Source: Selenomonas sputigena ATCC 35185 (GTDB taxonomy: Bacteria; Bacillota; Negativicutes; Selenomonadales; Selenomonadaceae). From it: 64,000 bases of DNA. This document shows positions 26,054 through 34,455 of this stretch, piece after piece. The DNA lies in NCBI RefSeq assembly GCF_000208405.1, contig NC_015437.1, positions 1,233,501-1,297,500 of the forward strand, written 5' to 3'. Position numbers and translations under genes: made by a program. The first letter of the stretch is position 1, and each line of letters opens with the position of its first letter. The notes under the pieces are model-generated. The model saw only the letters and a program-made list of their open reading frames with translations. It was not told where the DNA came from and made no database searches.

Positions 26054-27613
26054 ATGAAAAAGTGGAAGAAGTTGCTTTCTGTTGCCATGGCGGCGTGTTT
26101 GTCCGTGGCGGTATTCGCAGGCTGCGGCGGCAAAGAGGCTTCGAAGGATACCTTGCGCGTCGGCGTGACGAACTTCGCGGACTCTCTTGAGCCGACGGAA
26201 AATGCTTTCGGCTGGGTCGTCATGCGCTACGGTATGGGCGAGACGCTGACGAAGTTTGATGAGAAGATGAACATCCAGCCGTGGCTCGCAGAGAAATGGA
26301 CGATCAGCGACGACAAGCTCACGTGGACGTTCAAGATCCGCGACGGCGTGAAGTTCTCGAACGGGAACCCGCTGACGGCAGAGGCTGTCAAGGCCTCCAT
26401 CGAGCGCGCCTTTGCCAAGAACACGCGCGCCGCGACGTTCTTCAAGTACACGGAGATGAAGGCGGAAGGACAGAATCTCATCATCACGACGGACAAGCCG
26501 GCGCCGAGTATGCCCGGCTACCTCGCCGACCCGCTCTTCCTCATCGTCGATGTGTCGGCGGAAAAGGATCGCGACTTTGCAAAGCAGGGACCGATCTGCA
26601 CGGGGCCTTACGTCTGCGAATCCTTCGTCAAGGAAAAGGCAGTCATGAAGAAGAATCCCAATTACTGGGACGGCGAGGTGCCGTTCGAAACGGTGGAGAT
26701 TCCTTCGATCGACGATCCGAATACGCGCGCCATGGCGCTCCAGTCCGGTGAAGTGGACATGGCTGTGAACATCGCCCCGGGCGACGTTGGCTTGTTCAAC
26801 GATACGAGCAAGTATCATGTCGACAAGATTGCCTCGCTGCGCACGGTGCTCGCGCGCATCAACGAAAAGGGCATCCTCGGCGATCCCAAGGTTCGCGCTG
26901 CGTTCATCAGCATGTGTGACCGCAAATCGTACAACGAAGTGATCTTGAAGGGCACCTTCATCGAAGGCAAGGCTCCTGTTCCTCCTTCCCTTGATTATGG
27001 TTTTGATCAGCTTTCCGACCCCAACCACTACGATATCGAGCGTGCCAAGAAGCTGCTTGATGAGGCAGGCTGGAAGGATACGGACGGCGACGGCATCCGC
27101 GACAAGGACGGCAAGCCTCTGAGCGTCGACTTCATCATCTACAACAGCCGCGCCGAACTGCCGATCTATGCGGAAGCCGTGCAGGCGGACGGCAAGAAGA
27201 TCGGTTTTGACATCAAGGTGAAGACGGTCGACTACAATCTGCTCGACAAGATCGGTATCAACGGCGAGTATGACCTGCTGATTTCCAATATCATCACGGC
27301 AAATACGGGCGATCCCGAGATTTATCTCAACTGGTACTGGCGCACGAACAAGGACGGCGACAACCAGCAGAACGGTTCGGGCTACAGCAACCCCGAGTAC
27401 GATGCAAAGTGCGCGGCTCTTGCTGTCGAGTTTGATCCGGCGAAGCGCCGTCAGCTCATGATCGAGATGCAGCAGATCCTCTTGAACGATGCAGCTGCGC
27501 TCTTCCTCGGCTATCCTGAGACGAACATCATCAGCTCGACGAAGATCACGGGTGCGACGATGTATCCGTCCGATTACTATTGGATCACGAACAAGATTCG
27601 CCCGGCGAAGTAA
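26054..27613 (+). CDS. Solute-binding lipoprotein of the NikA/DppA family (SBP family 5)
   Basis: A 519-residue extracytoplasmic binding protein. The signal peptide ends in a lipobox (VFAGC) with Cys24 as the lipidated residue, so it is tethered to the inner membrane. The mature part is a family 5 binding protein: a typical N-terminal LRVGVTNFADSLEPT, the KIRDGVKFSNGNPLTAEAVK motif split over residues 95-115, and NPNYWDG. Near residue 345 it has a Ca-loop-like DTDGDGIRDKDG common in this family. Ligand could be nickel, cobalt, a metallophore complex or peptides; B12 control favours cobalt-related uptake. Confidence 0.88.
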   Translation: MKKWKKLLSVAMAACLSVAVFAGCGGKEASKDTLRVGVTNFADSLEPTENAFGWVVMRYGMGETLTKFDEKMNIQPWLAEKWTISDDKLTWTFKIRDGVKFSNGNPLTAEAVKASIERAFAKNTRAATFFKYTEMKAEGQNLIITTDKPAPSMPGYLADPLFLIVDVSAEKDRDFAKQGPICTGPYVCESFVKEKAVMKKNPNYWDGEVPFETVEIPSIDDPNTRAMALQSGEVDMAVNIAPGDVGLFNDTSKYHVDKIASLRTVLARINEKGILGDPKVRAAFISMCDRKSYNEVILKGTFIEGKAPVPPSLDYGFDQLSDPNHYDIERAKKLLDEAGWKDTDGDGIRDKDGKPLSVDFIIYNSRAELPIYAEAVQADGKKIGFDIKVKTVDYNLLDKIGINGEYDLLISNIITANTGDPEIYLNWYWRTNKDGDNQQNGSGYSNPEYDAKCAALAVEFDPAKRRQLMIEMQQILLNDAAALFLGYPETNIISSTKITGATMYPSDYYWITNKIRPAK

Positions 27614-27631
27614 GGAGAAAGGAAGAACGAT

Positions 27632-28420
27632 ATGCTTCTTGAGGTCAAGAACCTCCATATCCAATATGCCGGCACCGAGATGGTGCATGGCATAAGTTTT
27701 TCCCTCGATTCCGGTGAAGTGTTGTCACTCGTGGGCGAGAGCGGCAGCGGCAAGACCAGCGTCATACGCGCGATCTTGGGCTGCCTCCCCCACGAGGGGC
27801 GCGTGAATGAAGGCGAGATCATTTTTTCCGGCGTGAACATGCTGGAAAATACGCCGAAGATGTGGCGCGACATCAGCGGGCGCAACATCTCGATGATTTT
27901 TCAGGACAGCGGCAGCATGATGAATCCCATACGCACGATTGGCAGCCAGTTTGTCGAGTACATCCTGGAGCACAGCTCGATGGACCCACAGAAGGCGGAA
28001 AAAGAGGCGAAGGAAATGCTGGACAAGATGCAGCTTCCGAACCCCGATACCATCATGGACAGCTTTCCCTTTGAGCTTTCAGGCGGCATGCGCCAGCGTG
28101 TCGGCGTCGCCATGGCGATGTTCTTTCGGCCGCAGCTCCTCTTGGCAGATGAGCCGACTTCGGCACTCGACGTCACGACACAGGCGCAGGTGGTCAAGGA
28201 ACTGATGAAAATCTGCCGCGAGGACGGCACGGCCATCATCCTCGTCACGCACAACCTAGGCGTTGCCACCTATATGTCGGACAAGATCATGGTCATGCAG
28301 AACGGGCACGTCGTGGAAGAGGGAACGTCTGAGGCGATCATCGAAAACCCGCAGGCGAACTACACGAAGGAACTCCTGCATTCCGTGCCGCAGATCGGGG
28401 GTATGTCGTATGCCAGTTAA
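27632..28420 (+). CDS. ABC transporter ATP-binding protein, NikD/DppD family
   Basis: A 262-residue ATPase with Walker A GESGSGKTS, Q-loop MIFQDSGSMMNP, signature LSGGMRQR, Walker B LLLADEPTS and the switch histidine in VTHNLG. It is shorter than many DppD proteins and lacks the long C-terminal cysteine-rich tail, resembling NikD. It follows the binding protein by 18 nt with an AAGGAG box. It overlaps the second ATPase gene by 11 nt, so the two ATPases are likely made as a heterodimer. Confidence 0.9.
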   Translation: MLLEVKNLHIQYAGTEMVHGISFSLDSGEVLSLVGESGSGKTSVIRAILGCLPHEGRVNEGEIIFSGVNMLENTPKMWRDISGRNISMIFQDSGSMMNPIRTIGSQFVEYILEHSSMDPQKAEKEAKEMLDKMQLPNPDTIMDSFPFELSGGMRQRVGVAMAMFFRPQLLLADEPTSALDVTTQAQVVKELMKICREDGTAIILVTHNLGVATYMSDKIMVMQNGHVVEEGTSEAIIENPQANYTKELLHSVPQIGGMSYAS

Positions 28421-29390
28421 AAACGAAGAAGTCCTGCGCATCGAGCATATCACGAAGCGTTTCCCCACAGCTGACGGCCGTGCGCTCACGGCCTGCGATG
28501 ATGTGAGTTTCTCCCTGTGCAAGGGGGAAACTCTCGGCATCGTGGGCGAGAGCGGCTGCGGCAAGAGTACGCTGGTCAAGACGCTCATGCAGCTTCATAA
28601 GCCGACGGAGGGCAAGATTTTCTTTCAGAACAAGGAAATCACATCTCTTACGGGAGAAGAAGCGCGGCAGAATCGCCGCAACATCCAGATGGTCTTTCAA
28701 GACCCCGGTACGGCGTTCAATCCCAAGATGAAGATCAAGGACATCCTTGCCGAACCTTTGCGCAACTTCGGACTTTTGAAGACGAGTGCAGCGGAAAAGG
28801 CGAAGGAGCTATTGAACCTCGTCGAACTTCCCGCAGAATTTGCCGAGCGTTATCCCGGCAATATGAGCGGCGGGCAGAGGCAGCGCGTCGGCATTGCACG
28901 TGCGCTGGCGCTTGAGCCGGAAATCCTCGTCTGCGATGAGGCGACGAGTGCGCTCGACGTCTCCGTGCAGGGAAAGGTCGTCGAACTTCTGGCAAAACTG
29001 CAGAAGGAGAAGGGCATCTCCATCCTCTTCATCTGCCATGACCTGGCGCTCGTCGCGTTGCTCACGCACCGCGTCGTCGTCATGTATCTAGGCAATGTCG
29101 TCGAAATCCTGCGCGCAAAGGATCTGCCTGAGGCGAAGCATCCCTATACGCAGGCCTTGATGAAGTCGGTCTTTCCGCTGCAGCCCAAGGGCAAGGCGGA
29201 CGTTCAGCTTCTTCGCGGCGAGATTCCAAGTCCGCTCGATGTGCCCAAGGGCTGTCCTTTTCAGAATCGCTGTGACAAGTGCATGCCGGTCTGCAAGGAA
29301 AAGAAGCCTCAGCGCAGGGAGCTTGCACCGGGTCATATCGTAGCATGTCACCTTTTTGCACAAGATCAAGAAGAGACAAAGGGCGCCTGA
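28410..29390 (+). CDS. ABC transporter ATP-binding protein, NikE/DppF family
   Basis: A 326-residue ATPase with Walker A GESGCGKST, Q-loop MVFQDPGTAFNP, signature MSGGQRQRVG, Walker B ILVCDEATS and switch histidine in FICHDL. The C-terminal oligopeptide-transporter tail carries four cysteines in a CPFQNRCDKCMPVC cluster, as in DppD/F and OppD/F. The start at 28410 (MPVKNEE) overlaps the upstream gene and follows a GGGGG box. It is the last importer gene; a possible stem-loop follows. Confidence 0.9.
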   Translation: MPVKNEEVLRIEHITKRFPTADGRALTACDDVSFSLCKGETLGIVGESGCGKSTLVKTLMQLHKPTEGKIFFQNKEITSLTGEEARQNRRNIQMVFQDPGTAFNPKMKIKDILAEPLRNFGLLKTSAAEKAKELLNLVELPAEFAERYPGNMSGGQRQRVGIARALALEPEILVCDEATSALDVSVQGKVVELLAKLQKEKGISILFICHDLALVALLTHRVVVMYLGNVVEILRAKDLPEAKHPYTQALMKSVFPLQPKGKADVQLLRGEIPSPLDVPKGCPFQNRCDKCMPVCKEKKPQRRELAPGHIVACHLFAQDQEETKGA

Positions 29391-29403
29391 AACGAATCGT
29401 GCA

Positions 29404-29452
29404 GTTGACGATGATATTCTTAAAAAGAAAAAGATTTTTATTATCGTCTTGT
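29404..29452 (+). other. Imperfect inverted repeat downstream of the ABC importer operon
   Basis: GACGATGATA (29407-29416) pairs with TATTATCGTC (29439-29448) with one G-T pair, around an A/T-rich loop. It may be a weak terminator or transcript-end stem; there is no clear U tract after it. Confidence 0.4.
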
Positions 29453-29477
29453 TGCAAGGAAGGCTTTGTTGTATAAT
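29449..29477 (+). promoter_or_regulatory. Candidate promoter of the MATE transporter gene
   Basis: A perfect TATAAT (29472-29477) lies 17 bp after TTGTTG (29449-29454), a poor -35. It sits in the AT-rich 139-bp gap before the MATE gene. Confidence 0.5.
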
Positions 29478-29529
29478 CAGCAACGGTAATTATGTGACGA
29501 GCTGGAAGCAAAGGGGCTTGGGACGATTT

Positions 29530-30861
29530 ATGACATTGACCGCTCACGATCGCAAGTATCTCGCAATCGCTATGCCTGCCGCCATGGAAGGCGTATTCAT
29601 GAATCTCTTGGGCATGGCGGATCTCGTCATGGTCGGCGCCTTGGGCACGCTGTCCATTGCGGCAATCGGCGTCTTCGAGCAGCCGCGCATGGTGCTTCTG
29701 ACCGTTGCGCGTTCCTTTGCCTCCGTGATCGTGCTCTTGGTGGCACGTCATGTCGGGGCGGGAAGACGGCAAGAAGCGGGGGAGGCTCTTCTGCATTCGG
29801 TGTTCATCACGATGCCGGTTCTTGCTGTCATGCACTTTGCAGCCTTTCTCTTCGTAGACGATGTGCTTCTCCTCATGGGAGCAAAAGAGGAGTATTTCGC
29901 TCTTGCACACAGCTATGCGGCGATTGCCGTTGCGGCAGTCTTCTTTCTGTCCATGGCGACACTTCTGCAGGCAGTGCTCATCGGCTTCGGCAATACGGCG
30001 CTCGTGCTTGCTGTCAATGTGACGAGCAATGTCATCAATGTCATAGGCAATGCATTCCTGATTTTCGGTCTCGGGCCATTTCCGGCGCTTGGCGTCGAGG
30101 GCGCGGCAATTGCTACGCTTCTAGGCTCGTTATTTGCTTTCCTTGCTACGCTCGTCGCGCTTTTTCGCCTGGGAATCTTTCGTGAAGTGCAGAAGATTCT
30201 TCCCGATCTGCCATTCTTGCGAGAATTTGGCCGCCTCTTCGCCGGAATTTTCGGCGAGATGGGCTGCGAGCGCGTCGGCATGGTGCTTTATTCGCGCATG
30301 GCTGTGGAACTTGGTACGATTCCCTTCGCCGTACACAGCATCTGCATGAATTTCTGCGACCTTTACTATGGCTTTGCTCAAGGTATGGGAAAGGCGAGCA
30401 TGGTGCTTGCCGGCCAGTCCTGCGGCGCACGCCGCATACACGGCTGGCGCGCCTACCTGCGTGCAGGCGTCCGGTGGGGGCTGGCATTCTCTCTGCTCGC
30501 CGCAGTATTGACGGCAGTTTTCCCAACTTCCATCATCGGTTTCTACGACCGCGATCCTGCGGTCATCACCATGGGAACGCCCATCATGCTCTTCGTGGCT
30601 GCAGTGAGCTTCCCTGAGGCCTTGGCGCTGATTTTTGCCGGCGTCCTGCGCGGCAGCGGCAAAACGGGTCAGGTGGCGATGTGCTACTTTGTCAGCGTGA
30701 CTTTTCTGCGTCCCATCTTCACTGCATTCCTGCTCTATGGCATGGGGCTTGGCATCTTGGGCGCATGGATTGCGCTCGCCTTTGACCAATGCTTACGCGC
30801 AGCGGCATCGGGCTTCCTCGTACGGCGCGTGCGTGTCGCAGAGCTGATGGGCAAGGATTAA
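29530..30861 (+). CDS. MATE family efflux transporter
   Basis: A 443-residue polytopic membrane protein with twelve predicted spans in two repeats, as in MATE (NorM/DinF) proteins that export drugs or metabolites by Na+ or H+ antiport. The first helix has the family-like AMPAAMEGVFMNLLGMADLVMVG pattern over residues 14-36. The longer frame from 29356 has no typical start; ATG 29530 places the N-terminus just before the first helix. The ribosome-binding site is weak (GGGACGA). A possible separate promoter lies upstream, so membership of the B12-controlled operon is uncertain. Confidence 0.87.
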   Translation: MTLTAHDRKYLAIAMPAAMEGVFMNLLGMADLVMVGALGTLSIAAIGVFEQPRMVLLTVARSFASVIVLLVARHVGAGRRQEAGEALLHSVFITMPVLAVMHFAAFLFVDDVLLLMGAKEEYFALAHSYAAIAVAAVFFLSMATLLQAVLIGFGNTALVLAVNVTSNVINVIGNAFLIFGLGPFPALGVEGAAIATLLGSLFAFLATLVALFRLGIFREVQKILPDLPFLREFGRLFAGIFGEMGCERVGMVLYSRMAVELGTIPFAVHSICMNFCDLYYGFAQGMGKASMVLAGQSCGARRIHGWRAYLRAGVRWGLAFSLLAAVLTAVFPTSIIGFYDRDPAVITMGTPIMLFVAAVSFPEALALIFAGVLRGSGKTGQVAMCYFVSVTFLRPIFTAFLLYGMGLGILGAWIALAFDQCLRAAASGFLVRRVRVAELMGKD

Positions 30862-30900
30862 CATGATTTATTTATGAAACATTTAGGAGGAATTTCATTC

Positions 30901-32184
30901 ATGAACAAGAAGTTTTTGACGGCAGCGCTTGCTGCGGCACTTTCCTGCACGACAGTTTCCGCCTTTGCGGCGGCGAATCCCTTCGCCGATGTGCCTAGGG
31001 ATCATTGGGCCTACGATGCCGTGGCTGAGCTTGCTGATGAAGGCGTCATCGAGGGCTATGGCGACGGCACGTATCGCGGCGAGAATGAGATCACGCGCTA
31101 TGAGATGGCGCAGATGGTCGCCAAGGCAATGGCGAAGGAAGATCAGGCCAATGCACAGCAGAAGGCAATGATTGACCGCCTCGCAGCCGAGTTCTCCGCA
31201 GAGCTCAGCAACCTCGGCGTGCGCGTCGCCAACCTTGAAGACCGCATCGACAACGTGAAGTGGGGCGGCGAGATGCGCTACACGGCTAAAAAGACGATGT
31301 TCCATGATGGATCGGATTCTTCTATGAACCGTTTGGAACTTCGCTTGAAGCCCGTCGCCACAATCAACGATCACTGGCTCGTGCGCGCTCGAATCGACGG
31401 CCGCGCTGATATGAAGACCGATACGGCAGGTTCGATGCAGCTCAAGCAGGCGAATGTCGAAGGTCACTACGGCGCATGGACGATTGAAGCAGGCATGTTT
31501 CCTGTGTGGACGGAGCAGGGCGTCATCTTGGATGACAGTATCTCCGGCGGACAGGTCACCTATGCGGGCGACAAGGTCACGGCGGTTCTGACGGGAGGCC
31601 GTATCGGCAAGGGCAGGTTTGTTGCTCGCTATACGCCTGATGGCTCAGATATTTATCCTTTCAAATCGACTGGCGACTTCGGCAAGGCGGCGCTGACCTT
31701 CCGCCCGAGCAGCAAATTTGACATCACGGGAGAGTACGTCCATATCGGAGGAGTTGATACCGAAAACTATACTCCCGAAACGAAAAGATACGGCAGCAAC
31801 GATCTTGGCATCTGGGGCGTCGGCGCGAGCTACAAATTTGACAAGAATGTCAAGCTCAGCGGGTACTATGGAGAGAACACGAAGGGCGACCTCGACAAGA
31901 AGTTCAACCGCAACTACAATGCCGAGCTTAGGTACAAGGGCGCTTCGAAGGCTGACCACGGCTCCTTCGGCCTTTACGCTGCCTACCGTCATCTCGGCAA
32001 CATGAGCGTCGTCGCGCCGACGTTCTCGGGGGCTGAGGCCAGCTGGAAGGGCTGGGAAGTCGGTGGCGAGTATACGTTCGCGAAGAACATCGTCGGCTAT
32101 GTTGCCTACTTTGATGGCGAGAATATCGTGGACAATGGGCGAGATGTAAAGAAACTCTGGTCCCGCATCCGCTACTTCTTCTGA
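30901..32184 (+). CDS. S-layer-homology outer-membrane porin (OmpM/Mep45-like)
   Basis: A 427-residue outer-membrane protein. It has a signal peptide (about 1-24, ending SAFAA), one SLH domain (about 27-85, NPFADVPRDHWAYDAVAEL onward), a short coiled-coil linker (about 90-120), and a C-terminal beta-barrel of alternating hydrophobic strands ending in a terminal phenylalanine. In Selenomonas and Veillonella relatives, the SLH domain binds polyamine-modified peptidoglycan and tethers the outer membrane, while the barrel forms a pore. TAGGAGGAATT precedes the ATG. The gene ends at a long perfect terminator, so it is likely highly expressed. Confidence 0.93.
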   Translation: MNKKFLTAALAAALSCTTVSAFAAANPFADVPRDHWAYDAVAELADEGVIEGYGDGTYRGENEITRYEMAQMVAKAMAKEDQANAQQKAMIDRLAAEFSAELSNLGVRVANLEDRIDNVKWGGEMRYTAKKTMFHDGSDSSMNRLELRLKPVATINDHWLVRARIDGRADMKTDTAGSMQLKQANVEGHYGAWTIEAGMFPVWTEQGVILDDSISGGQVTYAGDKVTAVLTGGRIGKGRFVARYTPDGSDIYPFKSTGDFGKAALTFRPSSKFDITGEYVHIGGVDTENYTPETKRYGSNDLGIWGVGASYKFDKNVKLSGYYGENTKGDLDKKFNRNYNAELRYKGASKADHGSFGLYAAYRHLGNMSVVAPTFSGAEASWKGWEVGGEYTFAKNIVGYVAYFDGENIVDNGRDVKKLWSRIRYFF

Positions 32185-32200
32185 TTCCCCATATCGCATA

Positions 32201-32246
32201 GACAAAAATTCGAGAGGCGATTTTCACCGCCTCTCGAATTTTTGTC
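32201..32246 (+). terminator. Strong intrinsic terminator of the SLH porin gene
   Basis: A perfect 19-bp inverted repeat (32201-32219 and 32228-32246) with an 8-nt loop, GC-rich in the inner stem and ending in an A tract/T tract pair. The symmetry would allow termination in both directions. Confidence 0.92.
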
Positions 32247-32264
32247 TGTGTTTGCAGGAATTAC

Positions 32265-32293
32265 TTGCAGCATATAAAAATCAATGCTATAAT
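32265..32293 (+). promoter_or_regulatory. Predicted promoter and candidate operator of the histidine operon
   Basis: TTGCAG (32265-32270) and a perfect TATAAT (32288-32293) have a 17-bp spacer. An inverted repeat AGCAT-N10-ATGCT (32269-32288) spans the region between the two hexamers. A repressor bound there would block polymerase. The YerC-like protein encoded next is the obvious candidate ligand, by inference only. Confidence 0.7.
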
Positions 32294-32352
32294 AAAATCG
32301 TTTTCACAGAGTAAAGCACTAAAGAATCTGCTGCTTCAACAAAAAGGACGGG

Positions 32353-32697
32353 ATGGGTATGATCAATGAAAAGCTGCGCAATGAGTTGAGCGATCAGCTT
32401 ATGGCGGCAGTCTTGCTCCTGCGCAATACAGAGGAAAGCTATGCTTTTTTTGAGGACATTTGCACGGTCGCCGAGCTCAAGGCGATGGCACAGCGACTCG
32501 AAGTGGCGTCCATGCTGCGGCGGGGGAATACATACGATGCGATTGTGGAGCGAACGGGAGCCAGTACGGCGACGATCAGCCGCGTAAAGCGCTGCCTGAA
32601 TTACGGCGCCGACGGCTACGAACTTGTGCTCGAGAGAATGCGGCAGAAAAAGGACGAAAAAAATAGGCAAGAGGTGGATGAAGATGTCCGAAAATGA
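32353..32697 (+). CDS. YerC/YecD-like TrpR-family transcriptional regulator
   Basis: A 114-residue helix-turn-helix protein of the TrpR-like YerC/YecD family. The segment AELKAMAQRLEVASML is followed by the HTH (YDAIVERTGASTATISRVKR), the same layout as TrpR. It is the first gene of the histidine operon and overlaps hisZ by 14 nt. A role as histidine-responsive repressor of this operon fits the position and the inverted repeat in the promoter, but the effector is inferred. The ATG at 32353 has an AAGGA box at close spacing; ATG 32359 is an alternative. Confidence 0.88.
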   Translation: MGMINEKLRNELSDQLMAAVLLLRNTEESYAFFEDICTVAELKAMAQRLEVASMLRRGNTYDAIVERTGASTATISRVKRCLNYGADGYELVLERMRQKKDEKNRQEVDEDVRK

Positions 32698-33868
32698 ATG
32701 GATTTTTGGGATTCCCTACGGAACGCGGGATCTCATGCCGCAGGAGGCGCAGGAAAAGCGCCATGTGGAAGCGGCACTCATGGGGCTTTTTCGTCTCTGG
32801 GGCTACGATGAGATCGCGACGCCTGCTATCGAGTACCTTGACACCTTGACGATGGGAAATGGGCGCTGCCTGGAACCGCAGATGTTCAAACTCTTCGCTC
32901 AGGACAACAGGACACTGGCGCTGCGCCACGAGATGACGACGCCCATCGCGCGTCTTGTCGCGAGCCGCATGAGGGAGGAATCTCTGCCGCTGAAACTTGC
33001 CTATATCAGCAACGTTTTCCGCTCGGAGCAGGCGCAGGCGGGGCGGCAGTGCGAATTCAATCAAGGCGGCGTTGAGCTCATTGGCACAAGCGCCGTCGCG
33101 GCTGATGCCGAGGTCATCGCCTTGGCCATCGAAGGCATCCGCGCGGCAGGGCTGCAGGATTTTCAAGTCTGCCTCGGGCAGGTCGACTTCATCGGCGGCA
33201 TGATGCGCCAGATGCACTTCACCGAGACGCAGCAGGAGCGCGTCACATTTGCCCTGGAGCGGCACGATCTCGTAGAGCTTGCCGCAATCGTGGAGGAAAC
33301 GGATCTTCCCGCTGCGGCAAAGGAGGGCATGAAGCGAATTCCCACGCTGCACGGAAAGAAGGATGTCCTGCACGAAGCCTACAGTATTGTATTGAACGAG
33401 CAAGGGCGAAGGGCGCTCGACAATCTGTCGGAGATTTATCGCCTGTTGCAGGAATACGGCGTCGCCGAATACGTCTCTTTCGATCTCGGTGTGATTCGCG
33501 ACTTGAATTATTATACGGGGATGGTGTTCGAGGCGTACGCCCCGGGGATGGGCTATCCTATATGCGGCGGCGGGCGCTACGACCAACTGCTTGCGGGCTT
33601 CGGCAATCCTTGCCCCGCCACGGGTTTCGCGCTGGGCATCGAGCGCCTGCTTCTTGCAAAGGAGCGTCAGAGTCAAAAGCGAATCCTGCCATCCAAAGAC
33701 TGCTACATCGCCTATGCACACGACAAACTGCCCGAAGCGCTGCAAGAGGCAAGGAAACTGCGTGAGCAGGGGAAGACATGCGAAACGGCGTTTCAGGCGC
33801 AGGCAGAGCAGAAGGCCGACGAGTACAGAAAATCCAAGGGCTATAAAGAGCTCATCTACATTTCATGA
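32684..33868 (+). CDS. hisZ: ATP phosphoribosyltransferase regulatory subunit HisZ
   Basis: A 394-residue catalytically inactive paralogue of histidyl-tRNA synthetase that activates the short form of HisG and carries histidine feedback inhibition. It has class II synthetase core motifs (IPYGTRDLMP near the N-terminus, ALRHEMTTPIAR, and GGGRYDQLLAGFG in motif-3 position). Its place next to a 222-residue HisG identifies it as HisZ, not HisS. In-frame ATGs lie at 32678 and 32684; only the latter has proper spacing to GAGGTG (32671-32676). The stop overlaps the HD-domain gene by 4 nt. Confidence 0.94.
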   Translation: MSENEWIFGIPYGTRDLMPQEAQEKRHVEAALMGLFRLWGYDEIATPAIEYLDTLTMGNGRCLEPQMFKLFAQDNRTLALRHEMTTPIARLVASRMREESLPLKLAYISNVFRSEQAQAGRQCEFNQGGVELIGTSAVAADAEVIALAIEGIRAAGLQDFQVCLGQVDFIGGMMRQMHFTETQQERVTFALERHDLVELAAIVEETDLPAAAKEGMKRIPTLHGKKDVLHEAYSIVLNEQGRRALDNLSEIYRLLQEYGVAEYVSFDLGVIRDLNYYTGMVFEAYAPGMGYPICGGGRYDQLLAGFGNPCPATGFALGIERLLLAKERQSQKRILPSKDCYIAYAHDKLPEALQEARKLREQGKTCETAFQAQAEQKADEYRKSKGYKELIYIS

Positions 33869-34389
33869 AACAGAGGGTTCTGCAATTCCTCCATGCCCTC
33901 ACAGCGCATCTGAATGAAAGCGATCATGCTTTTGTGCGCCGGTTTCTTGACGAAGGGGAGCGTGTGCTGTTCTATGCGATGGACCTCATCGATCAGCGTC
34001 ATGCGCTTCATACGGCGTATACGGCATTGGAATTGGCACACAAAAAAAACGGCGTGGACGAAATTTTTCTCGTGCGCATCGCTCTCCTGCACGATGTGGG
34101 GCGCGTGAAAGGCGACCTCGGCCTTTGGGGAAAGGTCGCCGTCGTTCTCCTGAACCGCTTTCTGCCGCATTTTTCGCACCGTCATGCGACTGTCTCGCGC
34201 GATGGCATCTTCGGTTTTTGGCGTCATGCACTTTACGTCTATTATCATCATGCCGAAATCGGCAGTGAGAAATTGCGTCTCTTGGGATGCAGCAGGGAAG
34301 CGTCCGTCGTGCGTCTGCACCACGCTTCGCCCACAGCCGAAGATTCGATGGAACTGCAGTTGCTGCGGCAGGCGGACAGTCTGAATTAG
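33865..34389 (+). CDS. HD-domain metal-dependent hydrolase in the histidine operon
   Basis: A 174-residue HD-superfamily protein. The metal-binding set looks complete: His49, the His76-Asp77 doublet in LLHDVGRVKG, His128/His129 in YYHHAEIG, and Asp171 in LRQADSLN. HD proteins are mostly phosphohydrolases of nucleotides or phosphate esters. The start overlaps the hisZ stop (ATGA), so it is translated with the histidine genes. The operon has no recognised histidinol-phosphate phosphatase, which makes this gene a candidate for that step. A generic role or one in regulation is equally possible. Confidence 0.83.
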   Translation: MKQRVLQFLHALTAHLNESDHAFVRRFLDEGERVLFYAMDLIDQRHALHTAYTALELAHKKNGVDEIFLVRIALLHDVGRVKGDLGLWGKVAVVLLNRFLPHFSHRHATVSRDGIFGFWRHALYVYYHHAEIGSEKLRLLGCSREASVVRLHHASPTAEDSMELQLLRQADSLN

Positions 34390-34392
34390 TGA

Positions 34393-34455
34393 AAGCACTG
34401 ATAAATTCAGCCGCCCGTCTTCACACTTCCGGGCGATCTCGTTTTATCAGCGCTT
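34393..34455 (+). repeat. Nested inverted repeat between the HD-domain gene and hisG
   Basis: Outer arms 34393-34405 and 34443-34455 pair over 13 positions with one mismatch (AAGCACTGATAAA against TTTATCAGCGCTT). An inner stem pairs CGCCCG (34412-34417) with CGGGCG (34430-34435). It nearly fills the 90-bp spacer before hisG. It could be an RNA processing or attenuation element, or an intergenic repeat family member. Confidence 0.7.

Noticed and set aside
26051-27688. 545-codon open frame opposite the binding-protein gene
   Set aside because: Antisense shadow of a codon-biased gene with no family features.
32247-32352. T-box or histidine leader peptide before the histidine operon
   Set aside because: No run of histidine codons and no T-box motif; a promoter with a possible repressor operator explains the gap better.
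32684-33868. Histidyl-tRNA synthetase (hisS) as identity of this gene
   Set aside because: It lies in the histidine operon with short HisG, which requires HisZ, and is shorter than HisS without a clear anticodon-binding domain match.
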